This document shows, piece by piece, positions 39,965 to 49,522 of a stretch of DNA of 54,423 nt (position 1 is the first letter of the stretch; every line of letters starts with the position of its first letter). The DNA is from Bifidobacteriaceae bacterium (lineage in GTDB: Bacteria; Actinomycetota; Actinomycetes; Actinomycetales; WQXJ01). The translations under genes and the position numbers were made by a program. The DNA is taken from assembly GCA_031268215.1 (NCBI GenBank), contig JAIRXP010000119.1, positions 1 through 54,423 on the forward strand, in the 5' to 3' direction. Below the pieces are notes generated by a model. It was not told the origin of the DNA. It made no database searches and saw only the letters and a program-made list of their open reading frames with translations.

Positions 39965-42817
39965 TTGCCGCCTGATGACCCAGAGGTCGAAATCCGCCGC
40001 CTGCTGGACCAGGCCGAGTCCATGCCCTACGGCCCCGACGAGTTGGCGCTGATCCGCCAGGCCGCCGCCCTGGCGGACGAATCGGACGATGAAGACCTCG
40101 CCTACGAGGTCCAGATGCGGTTAACGACATCCGCCGGCTTCGCAGGCGATACCGACACGATGCTCTCCAGTTTCGCTTGGTGCCTAGCCAAACATGACTC
40201 TGATCCAGACCGTTTCGCTGCCAAAGCGAATGACGGTTCGGACCTGTTGTGGCAATACAAGTGGATGCCAGAAGCGCTGCTGCGCTCGCCAGCCTTCTCG
40301 CTCAAGCAAATCGAAGCACTCATTAAGGACATGAGGAAGCGCTACCGCCAAGCGGGCGTGGGAATGGGCCCTGTGATCAGCGTGCAGTGGCAATACGCCT
40401 GGCGTTCCGGTCAGGTCGACCGGGCCAAAGAACTTCGCGCCAAACTCGAAACCGCCGCTCGCGACGACTATTCGGACTGCGAAGCGTGCAGTCGCAGCCG
40501 GGCTGCCGCTTTCGCGCTCGAACTGGGCGAGGATGACCGGGCCCTGGCACTGGTAGATGAGATCACCGCCAAGGGCCTATCTTGCGCTTCTGAGCCTGAA
40601 CACGCCTTGGGGCTGTCGCTGAGGGCCAAACTGCGGGCAAACCGTTTAGACGACGCTAAAGCCAGCCACTTGCGCAGTTATCAACTTGCTCGCCTGGATC
40701 CCGACAGCATCGCCACAGTCGCGGACAACTTGATCTTTTGCGCCGTCACGGGCAATCATGCTCGCGCCCTGGCAATCGTCGAGCGGCATTTGCATTGGCT
40801 CACTCACGACACCCTCAATGATGCTTCCCGCCTGGCGTTCCTTCCCGCTATCGCCCTGGCCCTTGAATCGGTCATTCAGATCGGTCATGGCGATCAGATC
40901 GTACGCGGGGCGGACCGCCCAGAACTCGCTCCGCTCCTAGGCCTACCGGTTAACGGCGGCCCGTGGACGGCATCGGGAATGGTGGAAAACGTCTGGGCTT
41001 CCGCTGAGCGGCTGGCGACCGCCTTTGACGAACGTAACGGCAACGACTACGTAAGCCAACTCCTGGCTAAGAGCCACCTGATTCTGGAAGAGACTTACAA
41101 CCTGCCAATCCAGTCCAACGCTTTCACCACCTCCCCTCCTCCTCCGGCCGAAGAGCCAGAGGATCTAGATGAGCTGCTGGGCCTCGCCGAGTCCTGCGAG
41201 ATGGTGCAGCTACACGCCCGCCAGCTCAATCTGGCCAACCGCATCATGGCCATGACGCATGACGTTGACGACCGTTCGGACCCGCGCTGGCCGGCCCGTT
41301 TGAAAGCCCATGAGCTCATCATCGTCGCCTTGGAAAGCATGGAGTACTGGGACCGTATGGAGAACGCCGTAACGGCACGGATAGCGGACATGCGCCGCGT
41401 GGGCTACCGAGAGCGTGCGGACATCGAGGAATATCTCTTTCTGTCGCTCTATACGGGGGACGACGGAGGCCTGGAGCGCTTGCAGGCCGCGGTCAGCGCC
41501 GTCAATGACGCTATTAGCGCTGGCGCATCGCCAGCTGAAGGCCTCAGGGATCTACAGTCCGCCGCGGCGTTCTGCGTGTGCTGTTCGGTAATGCCAGGTG
41601 ACGATTTCCCGGGACGCGACCAGCGAGTCAAGGAATTGCTGGCTCTAATCGAGGCGCTCAATCCGGCCGATTCGATAATTTTCATGCGCGCCCGGCTGTC
41701 AGGCCAGCTATGGTTTGGCTCGGACATGAGTGAAATTGTTGAGACGCTAACCTGGGCGGTATCGTTGGATTTGCCCCTTGGTTTCAAGGCCTGGTATCTA
41801 CAGCAATTGGCTAACGTGCGCGGCCGGATCGAAGAATATGATCAGGCCGCCGCCGCTGCCGACGAGGCCACCCAAATTTTTGCCTCACTTGGGTTCATCG
41901 GCGCGAGCGCCGGCGCGGCCGAAACAGCGGGCCGAGCGCTCGGCAGCGCCGGGCGCTTCGACGAGGCCGTTTCGCGGCTCCGCTACGCCATGCGGCTGGA
42001 CGAATTGGAGGGCGAACAGAACCCGTCCTCCCGGCTCTACCTGGCCAAGTTGCTTTGCCGCCTGGACCAGTACGCTGAGGCGGCTGAATTGCTCGTTGAC
42101 GTACTGGAGATGGAAAGAGCGAGGAGAGCCGCTCCGGAAACTATCGCGGAGGTGCTCGACTGGCTTGGGACCGCCCGCGTTGGTGTGGACGACCCTGGAG
42201 GCGCCTTGCGGGCATGGTCGGAGGCGTGCGACGGATTCCTAGCAGGGCAAGATCTTCGCTCCGCCGCAAACATGAGGGGCCAAGCTGGCGACCTGTTGCG
42301 CCGCTTGAGCGCGCCTTATGAGGCGGTCAGGGAGTTTGACGGGGCCTTGGCGTTGCTTGAACAGGCCGGTTGGCGGCAGAACCCCAATCTGCATCGAGAC
42401 GCCATGGCGGCGCTCGAGGAACGAGCCTTCGCCAGAGCTTCCTGCGAGGATGAGGACGCGATCATAGATATTGACACGGCCCTTCAGATCGCCGCGTTGG
42501 ACAAATTGGCCTGGCGCTGGGCCGATCTGCTCGATTCCAAAGCACATATTGTCATGCGCTTGGGAAACCCGGCGAGGGCGACCACCGAGTTCCTGAGAAC
42601 CGCGGACGCCTACCGGGCTGCCGGTGATCACGTGGCCGCCGGATTCGCCGGGCTGTCAGCGGCCCGCATGCTGGCGCGGCGCCTGGACCGCCCAGATGAG
42701 GCCCGCGCGGTCCTGAACACCACCTTGCATGACATGGAGAACCTGACGGACGAACCCTCGCAGGAGTCCGAAGAACTGATTGAAGCGATCAAGGCCAGCC
42801 TGGCTAGCCTTAGGTGA
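39965..42817 (+). CDS. Large TPR-like helical-repeat protein paired with the Hsp90-family ATPase
   Basis: A 950-residue acidic, almost all-helical soluble protein. TPR-like pairs are visible along its length, for example RAAAFALELGEDDRALALVDEI, AVTGNHARALAIVERHL, YLAKLLCRLDQYAEAAELL and DAYRAAGDHVAAGFAG. Near the N-terminus are LLWQYKWMPEAL and VISVQWQYAWRSGQ, then a Cys pair DCEACSR (Cys172, Cys175) that could bind metal or form a disulfide. No signal peptide or membrane segment. The TTG start follows GGAAGGAG at 39948-39955 with 9-nt spacing. It is the second gene of the Hsp90 operon. In eukaryotes TPR proteins are Hsp90 co-chaperones through the MEEVD tail, which this Hsp90 lacks, so any contact would be different. 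The pairing recurs in other actinobacteria as far as I recall. Confidence 0.85.
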   Translation: MPPDDPEVEIRRLLDQAESMPYGPDELALIRQAAALADESDDEDLAYEVQMRLTTSAGFAGDTDTMLSSFAWCLAKHDSDPDRFAAKANDGSDLLWQYKWMPEALLRSPAFSLKQIEALIKDMRKRYRQAGVGMGPVISVQWQYAWRSGQVDRAKELRAKLETAARDDYSDCEACSRSRAAAFALELGEDDRALALVDEITAKGLSCASEPEHALGLSLRAKLRANRLDDAKASHLRSYQLARLDPDSIATVADNLIFCAVTGNHARALAIVERHLHWLTHDTLNDASRLAFLPAIALALESVIQIGHGDQIVRGADRPELAPLLGLPVNGGPWTASGMVENVWASAERLATAFDERNGNDYVSQLLAKSHLILEETYNLPIQSNAFTTSPPPPAEEPEDLDELLGLAESCEMVQLHARQLNLANRIMAMTHDVDDRSDPRWPARLKAHELIIVALESMEYWDRMENAVTARIADMRRVGYRERADIEEYLFLSLYTGDDGGLERLQAAVSAVNDAISAGASPAEGLRDLQSAAAFCVCCSVMPGDDFPGRDQRVKELLALIEALNPADSIIFMRARLSGQLWFGSDMSEIVETLTWAVSLDLPLGFKAWYLQQLANVRGRIEEYDQAAAAADEATQIFASLGFIGASAGAAETAGRALGSAGRFDEAVSRLRYAMRLDELEGEQNPSSRLYLAKLLCRLDQYAEAAELLVDVLEMERARRAAPETIAEVLDWLGTARVGVDDPGGALRAWSEACDGFLAGQDLRSAANMRGQAGDLLRRLSAPYEAVREFDGALALLEQAGWRQNPNLHRDAMAALEERAFARASCEDEDAIIDIDTALQIAALDKLAWRWADLLDSKAHIVMRLGNPARATTEFLRTADAYRAAGDHVAAGFAGLSAARMLARRLDRPDEARAVLNTTLHDMENLTDEPSQESEELIEAIKASLASLR

Positions 42818-43002
42818 CAAGCTCCTCCCCTGATTTCGCAGCCGCCCGCCCCGCCATTAGCACTGTTCCCCTTGGTAAGCCGGTGATGGCCGGTACCCTC
42901 AGCCGCGGTCGGCAGGAATTTTCAGGTTAAGGTTGGACCAGTACAGCGCCAGTCTTCGGTAGAGTCGCAGTGAGTAACGGCCGAAGAGAGTGGAGCCATC
43001 CT
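42818..43002 (+). promoter_or_regulatory. Upstream region of the L,D-transpeptidase gene
   Basis: GGAG at 42992-42995 is 7 nt before the GTG at 43003 and favours that start over GTG 42970, which has no site. I cannot identify a clear -10 box here. Confidence 0.4.
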
Positions 43003-45822
43003 GTGCCGAGTGATCCGAGCGACGGCCGCCCCGAAAGTGAGGGCGGCGAAAGCCCACTGCCTGCGTCGCCTGACGACTCCCAGTCTTCGGCGAGGATTGA
43101 GGAGCCGGCGGACAGTGCCGGGCCTGCGGAGCCGCCATCTGGCGAGCGGACCGCATCCAGCGAAGAACCGACCGACGATGCCGCCCCAACAGTTAACGCA
43201 GCCAGCGACACCCCGGACGAAGACAGCGAACCAGCGCCCGCCGAAGAGCAAACCCCTGAGCCAGAAACAGAACCCGAAGTAGAAGCTGAACCTGGGCCAG
43301 AAGCGGAAGCTGAGCCAGAAACAGAACCTGAGCCAGAAGCGGATCCCACGCTAGAAGAGGCTGCGCAGCCGGAACACGCCGCGGAGCCCACCGACGATGC
43401 CGCCCCAACAGTTAACGCAGCCAGCGACACCCCGGACGAAGACAGCGAACCAGCGCCCGCCGAAGAGCAAACCCCTGAGCCAGAAACAGAACCCGAACCA
43501 GAAGCGGAATCCGAACCAGAAGCGGAATCCGAACCAGCGGCGGAACCAGCAGAAGAACCCGAACGAGAGGCACTGTCGCAGGCCGGGTTGGGCCGCGACG
43601 CTCTGGCGATGGCTCTGGCCCAGGCGTTCCGTGTACCGAGGCGGTCCTCGGAGCCTGAGCCCGCCCCTGAGCCAGAACCTGAACCGGAACCCGAAGACGA
43701 AGCGGGCGTCGAATCGGAACCCCAAGAAGAAGCAGGCGCTGAAGCAGAATCAGAACCAGAGGATGAGGTTCTTGCTGAATCAGAACCAGAGGCCGAGCCG
43801 GAACCGGAGACGGAGGCCGAACGGGATGCCCTGGCGATGGCGCTCGCCGCAGCCTTCGCGGGGCCGCCGGCCCGGTCCCCCAGAGACACTGAGATCGAGG
43901 CGCCCAGAGCGACCGGTGCGGACGCGCCAGAGACGGAGACAACGTCCGAGCCAGAACCGGAACCCGAAGGCGAAGCGCGCGTCGAATCGGAACCCCAAGA
44001 AGAGTCAGGCGCCGAACCAGAGCCAGAGGCACACGCAGAAGCAGAGCCCGAGCCCGAGCCAAGCCCCGAACCAGAAGCAGAGCCCGAGCTTGAACCAGAA
44101 CCGCCGCCACAGCAGCGGCGGACCGCCGGGCCGCTAACCGGACTGACCTTCACGCGAACCCCAGAGGCCACAGAGGCCGCAGGCACTCCACCACCGGTCA
44201 AAGCGCCGGAGACGAGTCGCCCGGCAACGCCGGGCCTAAGCCACGTTCCATTCCCCGGGCAACTCCCAGCGCAGAGCCCACCCCCAGGCGTCGCACCAAG
44301 CATCACGCCGGCCCTCGCCTCGCAAGCTCCACCGGCCCTGAAGCCAGGTAAGCGAGAGAAGGCCGCCAAGGAAGCTAAACCACCCAGGCCGGTACGGCGC
44401 CGAATCCCCAAATGGTCCCTGGTGGCGATTTTCGCACTGGTGGTTGTGGCCGGCGGATGGGCCATATTCGCGTCCATCTATTATTCCGACAAAGCCGCTC
44501 CTGGAGTCACCCTGGCGGGCGAAAAAGTTGGTGGTAAGACCATTGCCCAGCTTGAACACACCGCCCAGAATCTGCTGTCCGCCCTGGAGTTCACATTCAC
44601 CCATGACGGCACCAGCCTCACGGGCACGGCTGCGGAATTAGGTGTCATAGCCGATCCAGCGGCGGTCGCCAAACAAGCCCTGGCCGCCAGTTCGGATCTT
44701 CCTTTCTGGCGCAAGCTCAATCCGCTGTCCACCAAACCGGTCCCGTTTGAATCGCGAATAGACCAGGCCGCTCTGAGCCAGTTCCTTGACACACGCTTCA
44801 TCGCCTCCGACAAGATTACCAAGAACGCGGAGATTACCTTTAATACTGACACTGGGGCATTCACGGTGGCGCCGTCAGTAACTGGCATGACGACCGAGGC
44901 CGGCCCCGTCGTGGAGGCCATCAACGCGTACCTGCAGGGCGGCAAGGGGTCCCGGAACCTAGAGGTCAAGTTGGTCGCCAATCCGCCCGCAGTTGGTGAC
45001 GCGGCCGCCAATGCCGCCGCCGATGCCGCCGCCAAGGGTTTGGGACGCAGCGTCGTTTTCGACAACGGAAAGACAGGCAGCCAAGTCCGCAAGTACAAGC
45101 TTCCCGCCGGATCGATCGCCGCTTGGACAAAGTTCGTCCCGGACCCGGCCACCGGTACCATTGCAGTCGCCTATGACGAGGAGCTCATCGCTCAGGAGCT
45201 TCCAACGCTGCTGGCGGATAAGATCGCCGTCCCCTCGCGTCCGCAGATTGTTGTCACCTATCCCGATTCTGACAAGGAGCTGGGGATTTCCCAGTGGGGA
45301 ATCAATGGGTCCAAGATCTCCGATCCAGCGTCAGCCATAGCGGCCGCAGCCGCAGCCCTCAACGAGGGCCGCGACGCGACCGTGTCCGTGCCGACCGAAT
45401 CCGATCCGTTCAAGACGGAGACCAAGAAACCACCCAGCAACTACGACGAGCCGAACGGCGCCCATTGGATTGACGTCAACAAATCCACTTTCTACGCCAC
45501 GCTCTACGCTGGGACTACGAAAGTCGGCACATACGTGATCTCGACGGGTAAGCCGGGCCATGACACGCCATCGGGCACGTTCTATGTTTACTTGAAGTAT
45601 GAACACCAAGTCATGCGGGGACCAGAATCTGATCCTTATGAGTCGCCAACTGATTGGGTGTCTTACTTCAAAGGCGGAGTCGCCTTCCATTCGGCACCCT
45701 GGAATGAACCCAACGGTTGGCAGCGTCGGGTATCGCACGGCTGTGTGAACATGAAGACCCGTGACTCCAAGACCGTTTACGATTTTGCCCCCATTGGCAC
45801 CAAAGTCGTTGTTCACGACTAA
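43003..45822 (+). CDS. L,D-transpeptidase with long acidic N-terminal region
   Basis: A 939-residue cell-wall enzyme that forms 3-3 cross-links in peptidoglycan or attaches proteins. Residues 1-380 are Pro/Glu-rich with almost no basic residues (EPEPEPE runs). Two copies of a short helix motif, [12 protein letters not shown] (198-209) and [12 protein letters not shown] (274-285), lie inside it. After a Pro-rich linker and basic RRRIPKW comes one membrane span (about 472-494). The outer part has peptidoglycan-binding repeats ([16 protein letters not shown], about 500-770) and a YkuD domain ending [13 protein letters not shown] and SHGCVNM, with catalytic Cys914 in HGCVNM. So the acidic region faces the cytosol. 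The gene contains a perfect 108-bp internal duplication. The following small membrane protein gene is 12 bp away. Confidence 0.93.
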   Translation: MPSDPSDGRPESEGGESPLPASPDDSQSSARIEEPADSAGPAEPPSGERTASSEEPTDDAAPTVNAASDTPDEDSEPAPAEEQTPEPETEPEVEAEPGPEAEAEPETEPEPEADPTLEEAAQPEHAAEPTDDAAPTVNAASDTPDEDSEPAPAEEQTPEPETEPEPEAESEPEAESEPAAEPAEEPEREALSQAGLGRDALAMALAQAFRVPRRSSEPEPAPEPEPEPEPEDEAGVESEPQEEAGAEAESEPEDEVLAESEPEAEPEPETEAERDALAMALAAAFAGPPARSPRDTEIEAPRATGADAPETETTSEPEPEPEGEARVESEPQEESGAEPEPEAHAEAEPEPEPSPEPEAEPELEPEPPPQQRRTAGPLTGLTFTRTPEATEAAGTPPPVKAPETSRPATPGLSHVPFPGQLPAQSPPPGVAPSITPALASQAPPALKPGKREKAAKEAKPPRPVRRRIPKWSLVAIFALVVVAGGWAIFASIYYSDKAAPGVTLAGEKVGGKTIAQLEHTAQNLLSALEFTFTHDGTSLTGTAAELGVIADPAAVAKQALAASSDLPFWRKLNPLSTKPVPFESRIDQAALSQFLDTRFIASDKITKNAEITFNTDTGAFTVAPSVTGMTTEAGPVVEAINAYLQGGKGSRNLEVKLVANPPAVGDAAANAAADAAAKGLGRSVVFDNGKTGSQVRKYKLPAGSIAAWTKFVPDPATGTIAVAYDEELIAQELPTLLADKIAVPSRPQIVVTYPDSDKELGISQWGINGSKISDPASAIAAAAAALNEGRDATVSVPTESDPFKTETKKPPSNYDEPNGAHWIDVNKSTFYATLYAGTTKVGTYVISTGKPGHDTPSGTFYVYLKYEHQVMRGPESDPYESPTDWVSYFKGGVAFHSAPWNEPNGWQRRVSHGCVNMKTRDSKTVYDFAPIGTKVVVHD
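43171..43278 (+). repeat. 108-bp direct repeat, copy 1, inside the L,D-transpeptidase gene
   Basis: Identical over 108 bp to 43390-43497, offset 219 bp (73 codons, in frame). It encodes [20 protein letters not shown] and onward. Confidence 0.95.
43390..43497 (+). repeat. 108-bp direct repeat, copy 2, inside the L,D-transpeptidase gene
   Basis: Perfect copy of 43171-43278. Lack of any silent change suggests a recent duplication or ongoing gene conversion; repeat-length variation between strains would be expected. Confidence 0.95.
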
Positions 45823-45834
45823 CCGGAGGAAACC

Positions 45835-46455
45835 ATGACCGTCCCTTATGACCAGCAGCAATCTAGCGCCACGCCGCCAGCCTATCCGCCGCCAACCTAC
45901 CCGCCGGCGGCTTATCCACCTCAGCAAGATCCCTACCCTCAGACTGTCGCCTACGCGGACCAGGCTCCGCCGCCAGTGTACGGCGCTCCGGACTACGGTC
46001 CTCCTGCACCCGCGCCGGCCAGGAGGGGTACGGTCTCCTGGGTTGGTCTGTTCATCGCGCTGATCGGGACGGTTGGAGTCGGGGTGGCCGGCTGGGCGTG
46101 CCTGGCGACAATCCAGTTCACTGTCACGCCTTTTGAGATCGCCCAATGGTGGTTCATCGTCCTGATCGTGGCCAGTGTCCTACCTATAGTGGCGCTAATC
46201 GTGTGCATCGCCGGGCTCGTCATGGGCAGGAGCCGCCTGGTCGCAGTCGTAGGCATTATCATTGCCGTGATCGCTCCAGCGGTGAGCGTGGGGACCGGTC
46301 TGACGCTCGGGACGAATACCCTGATTAACCGCGCCGGCGAAGCGGCGGCGAATAGCTCCGACCTCGTTACCGACATGTTCGATGGCGCCGATGTGGACCC
46401 CTGGGTCAGAGACCTTCTCAACAGCTTGCAGACCTACTCCGAAGGCTATCACTAG
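45835..46455 (+). CDS. Small membrane protein with Pro/Tyr-rich N-terminus (DUF4190-like)
   Basis: A 206-residue protein. Residues 1-60 are Pro/Tyr/Ala-rich (PPAYPPPTYPPAAYPPQQ), a low-complexity type common in actinobacterial envelope proteins. Three hydrophobic segments follow at about 64-90, 103-125 and 135-160, then an acidic-ended soluble tail (DMFDGADVDPWVRDLLNSLQ). The arrangement resembles DUF4190-type proteins, function unknown. GGAGG at 45825-45829 precedes the ATG by 5 nt. It lies 12 bp after the L,D-transpeptidase gene and is probably co-transcribed, which suggests an envelope role. Confidence 0.75.
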   Translation: MTVPYDQQQSSATPPAYPPPTYPPAAYPPQQDPYPQTVAYADQAPPPVYGAPDYGPPAPAPARRGTVSWVGLFIALIGTVGVGVAGWACLATIQFTVTPFEIAQWWFIVLIVASVLPIVALIVCIAGLVMGRSRLVAVVGIIIAVIAPAVSVGTGLTLGTNTLINRAGEAAANSSDLVTDMFDGADVDPWVRDLLNSLQTYSEGYH

Positions 46456-46605
46456 CCTCCCCCGTCCCTCAGGCGTCTTGTCATCCTGACCAGTCGGCCC
46501 GCACCGACGAACAGTTCGAGTTGTTGATGCTTGAGAAGCTAGAGGCCGCATTAGCATCGATTCAGGCACGCCTGACCATCGTGTTCGCCGCCCCAAGAGT
46601 GACAC

Positions 46606-46624
46606 GGCCGGCTCTTTACCGGCC
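46606..46624 (-). terminator. Hairpin spanning the pyk stop codon
   Basis: GGCCGG and CCGGCC (46606-46611, 46619-46624) form a 6-bp stem with a 7-base loop that includes the pyk TAA. No T-tract. It is the only structure seen in the convergent gap 46456-46615. Confidence 0.35.
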
Positions 46625-48040
46625 TTCTAGTTCCCCAATCCGGTGGACCAGGATTTGGTTAGTCGTGCCGGCCATGCCCATCGGCGCGCCGGAAACGATC
46701 ACCACCGTGTCGCCATCGCGGCCCAACCCGCGCGCCCGCAGCACCGTGTCCGTGCCATAGATCATCTGATCGGTGTGTTCAAAGCTTGGCACCTGGAAAG
46801 CGCTGATCCCCCAGGTCAGAGATAGCTGGCGCTGAACGGATTCATTCGGGGTCAAGGCGATCAACGGGATCGGTGAACGCAAACGCGCCATCCGCTGGGC
46901 GGAATCTCCGCTTTCCGTGAAAGCGATCAGATAGGAGGCCTCCATGGTGCCTGCGATCACTGCGGCGGCCTTCGTCAGGATTCCGGCATGAGTGTGCGGA
47001 GTGGCTGTCATGGGCCGGATACGATCAGCGCCACCGGCCTCCGTCGCTTCAATAATCCGGGCCATTGTCCGGACCGCGTCAACCGGGTATTCGCCAGTCG
47101 AAGTCTCGCCAGACAACATGACCGCATCAGCCCCGTCCAGTACGGCATTGGCGCAATCCGAGGCTTCGGCCCGGGTGGGCCTGGGATTGGTGATCATCGA
47201 ATCAAGCACCTGGGTGGCGACTATGACCGGCTTGGCGAAGCGCCGTGCCATATCAATGGCGTCCTTTTGCACCAGCGGCACGTCCTCCAGCGGCAGTTCA
47301 ACCCCCAAGTCACCACGCGCCACCATGATGGCATCAAACGTGCGCACTATTTCATGCAAATTCTCTACGGCTTGTGGTTTCTCGATCTTGGCTACCACTG
47401 GCAACACCCGCCCAGCCGCGGTCATCACGTCCCGCACGGCCCGGTAATCGCTGGCGGAACGCACAAATGACAGGGCCACAATGTCCACCCCCAATTCGAG
47501 CGCAAACCGCAAGTCATCAACGTCCTTAGGGGTCAGTGCCGGTACTGACACCGCCGCCCCCGGCAAGTTCAGCCCCTTGTGGTCTGAGACCTCGCCACCG
47601 ACCTCGACCGTTGTCACAACATCGGTGCCCGTAACCTCATCTACTCTGAGCACGACTTTGCCATCGTCGATCAAGATCCGGTCCATTGCTCGGGCATCAC
47701 CCGGAAGCCCCTGGTAAGTGGTTGAAGCCCGCTCCTTAGTGCCCTCAACCGACTCAGTGGTGATGGTGAACCGATCCCCTGGCACCAATTCGACGGGCTC
47801 ATGGCCTCGAAACGCTCCCAGCCGGATCTTGGGACCCTGGAGATCTGCCAAGATCCCAATCGCGGCGTCCATCTCCTGGGCGGCCTCACGCAACGCCTGA
47901 TAAACCGCCCGGTGGTCATCATGGGTGCCATGCGACAGGTTCAGCCGGGCCACGTCCATTCCCGCCGCCACCAGTTCAGCGATCTTGTCCTTGGAACTGG
48001 TGGCTGGCCCAATTGTGCAAACAATCTTGGCGCGTCTCAT
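46616..48040 (-). CDS. pyk: Pyruvate kinase
   Basis: A 474-residue glycolytic enzyme converting phosphoenolpyruvate and ADP to pyruvate and ATP. Motifs are MRRAKIVCTIGPATSS at the start, ILADLQGPKIRLG, the signature KIEKPQAVENLHEI with catalytic Lys, MVARGDLGVELPLEDV, VIVATQVLDSMITNPRPTRAE and SGETSTGEYPVDAV. The C-terminal regulatory domain is complete. ATG 48040 is preferred: it gives MRRAKIVCT and has GGGAG upstream, while the ATG at 48058 abuts the gltD stop with no spacing. It is the last gene of a gltB-gltD-pyk array, so glutamate synthase and pyruvate kinase may share a transcript. Confidence 0.97.
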   Translation of the reverse strand: MRRAKIVCTIGPATSSKDKIAELVAAGMDVARLNLSHGTHDDHRAVYQALREAAQEMDAAIGILADLQGPKIRLGAFRGHEPVELVPGDRFTITTESVEGTKERASTTYQGLPGDARAMDRILIDDGKVVLRVDEVTGTDVVTTVEVGGEVSDHKGLNLPGAAVSVPALTPKDVDDLRFALELGVDIVALSFVRSASDYRAVRDVMTAAGRVLPVVAKIEKPQAVENLHEIVRTFDAIMVARGDLGVELPLEDVPLVQKDAIDMARRFAKPVIVATQVLDSMITNPRPTRAEASDCANAVLDGADAVMLSGETSTGEYPVDAVRTMARIIEATEAGGADRIRPMTATPHTHAGILTKAAAVIAGTMEASYLIAFTESGDSAQRMARLRSPIPLIALTPNESVQRQLSLTWGISAFQVPSFEHTDQMIYGTDTVLRARGLGRDGDTVVIVSGAPMGMAGTTNQILVHRIGELEGR

Positions 48041-48058
48041 CTGGCCCGCTCCCGTCAT

Positions 48059-49522
48059 CTACAGCGCCATTGGCGCTTCGGTGGCGAACACCGGGTTGTG
48101 CAGTTCAGTCGAACCCTGCAAATAGCGGTCAACGGCGGCAGCAGCAGCCCGGCCCTCAGCTATCGCCCAAACCACCAGGGACTGTCCCCGGCCAGCATCG
48201 CCGGCCACGAAGACCCCCTCTTTCGCGGTGGCATAACTCTCATCGCGCAGGAGCGTCCCCCGCTCCCCCAGTTTGAGCCCCAATTGCTGGACTAGCTGCG
48301 TGGCCTCTGGGCCGGTGAAGCCCATGGCTATCAGAACCAAGTCGGCAGGCAACGAACGTTCCGTTCCCTCAACTGGCCCGAACCGTCCGGAAGCGTCCCG
48401 GGCGGCATCGGCCACCCGCAGCGCCTCTAGACGCCCTTGACGGCCCTGGAACTCTAAGGACGTGACCGTGTAAACACGCTCCCCGCCCTCCTCATGCGAG
48501 CTGGAAGTCTTGAACACCTGAGGGAAAACCGGCCAGGGCTGATGCGACGGCCTGTCAGCGGTGGGCTGGGGCATGATCTCCAGGGACGTGACAGACTTGG
48601 CGCCTTGGCGTAGCGACGTGCCGACACAATCCGAGCCAGTGTCTCCCCCGCCAATCACAATCACATGCTTATCCCTGCCGCTGACCTGGTTCGCCACCAT
48701 CCGGCCGGAAGCGACCACGTTGGCTTGTTCCAGGAACGGCTTAGCGAAATGAACGCCTTTCAATTCCCGGCCCGGCAAGTCTAGATCACGCGGAACAGTC
48801 GAACCGATAGCGATCACCAGAGCGTCATAGCGCTGACGCAAGTCTTCCCAAGAGATATCCGCTCCGATTTCGACTCCGGTGCGGAACCGAGTGCCCTCGG
48901 CCTGCATCTGCGAAAGCCGCAAATCCAAGTGGTGCTTGCCCAGTTTGAAATCCGGGATGCCGTAACGCAGCAGGCCGCCGGGCCGGTCCGCCCGTTCATA
49001 GACCGCCACCGTGTGGCCGGCCCGGGTCAGCTGCTGAGCCGTCGCCAGGCCCGCCGGGCCTGATCCAACAACCGCCACAGTGAAGCCTGTCAGGCGCTCC
49101 GGTATCTCCGGCTTGATCCAGCCGTTAGCGAAGGCTCGGTCCACAATCGCCATTTCAATCGCTTCGATGGTCACGGGCGGCTGGTTGATTCCCAGCACAC
49201 ACGAACCTTCACATAGGGCCGGGCAAATCCGTCCAGTGAACTCCGGGAAATTGTTAGTGGCATGCAGCCGGTCCGAAGCCGAATGCCAGTCGTCGCGCCA
49301 GACCAAATCATTCCATTCCGGAATCAAGTTCCCCAGCGGACAGCCACGGTGGCAGAACGGCACACCACAATCCATACAACGGCCGGCCTGGCGGTGCGAC
49401 ATGACGTCATCTGGAGGTACGTCCGCCCGCACCTCCCTGAAATCGAGCAGCCGCAGTGAAACCGGGCGATCCATGGGCAGTTCGCGTTGACGGACCTTGA
49501 GGAATCCAGCCGGGTCAGCCAT
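48059..49522 (-). CDS. gltD: Glutamate synthase small subunit
   Basis: A 487-residue FAD and Fe-S protein that takes electrons from NADPH and passes them to GltB. Two N-terminal 4Fe-4S motifs are seen: [17 protein letters not shown] and [12 protein letters not shown]. The FAD site is [15 protein letters not shown] with [19 protein letters not shown], the NADPH site is [19 protein letters not shown], and the FAD tail is [19 protein letters not shown]. The ATG overlaps the gltB stop by eight bases, and AAGGAGG for it lies inside the end of gltB, so the subunits are coupled one to one. Confidence 0.97.
   Translation of the reverse strand: MADPAGFLKVRQRELPMDRPVSLRLLDFREVRADVPPDDVMSHRQAGRCMDCGVPFCHRGCPLGNLIPEWNDLVWRDDWHSASDRLHATNNFPEFTGRICPALCEGSCVLGINQPPVTIEAIEMAIVDRAFANGWIKPEIPERLTGFTVAVVGSGPAGLATAQQLTRAGHTVAVYERADRPGGLLRYGIPDFKLGKHHLDLRLSQMQAEGTRFRTGVEIGADISWEDLRQRYDALVIAIGSTVPRDLDLPGRELKGVHFAKPFLEQANVVASGRMVANQVSGRDKHVIVIGGGDTGSDCVGTSLRQGAKSVTSLEIMPQPTADRPSHQPWPVFPQVFKTSSSHEEGGERVYTVTSLEFQGRQGRLEALRVADAARDASGRFGPVEGTERSLPADLVLIAMGFTGPEATQLVQQLGLKLGERGTLLRDESYATAKEGVFVAGDAGRGQSLVVWAIAEGRAAAAAVDRYLQGSTELHNPVFATEAPMAL

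Noticed and set aside
42927..44477. 516-codon Ser/Gly-rich frame on the minus strand
   Set aside because: It is the antisense of the acidic Pro/Glu repeats of the L,D-transpeptidase gene; its low complexity comes from GAA/CCA-rich codons.
46521..46760. Short frame with a coiled-coil-like helix (LMLEKLEAALASIQARL)
   Set aside because: It has no ribosome site and its second half runs antisense into pyk. About 30 residues could be a gene remnant, but the evidence is too thin to annotate.
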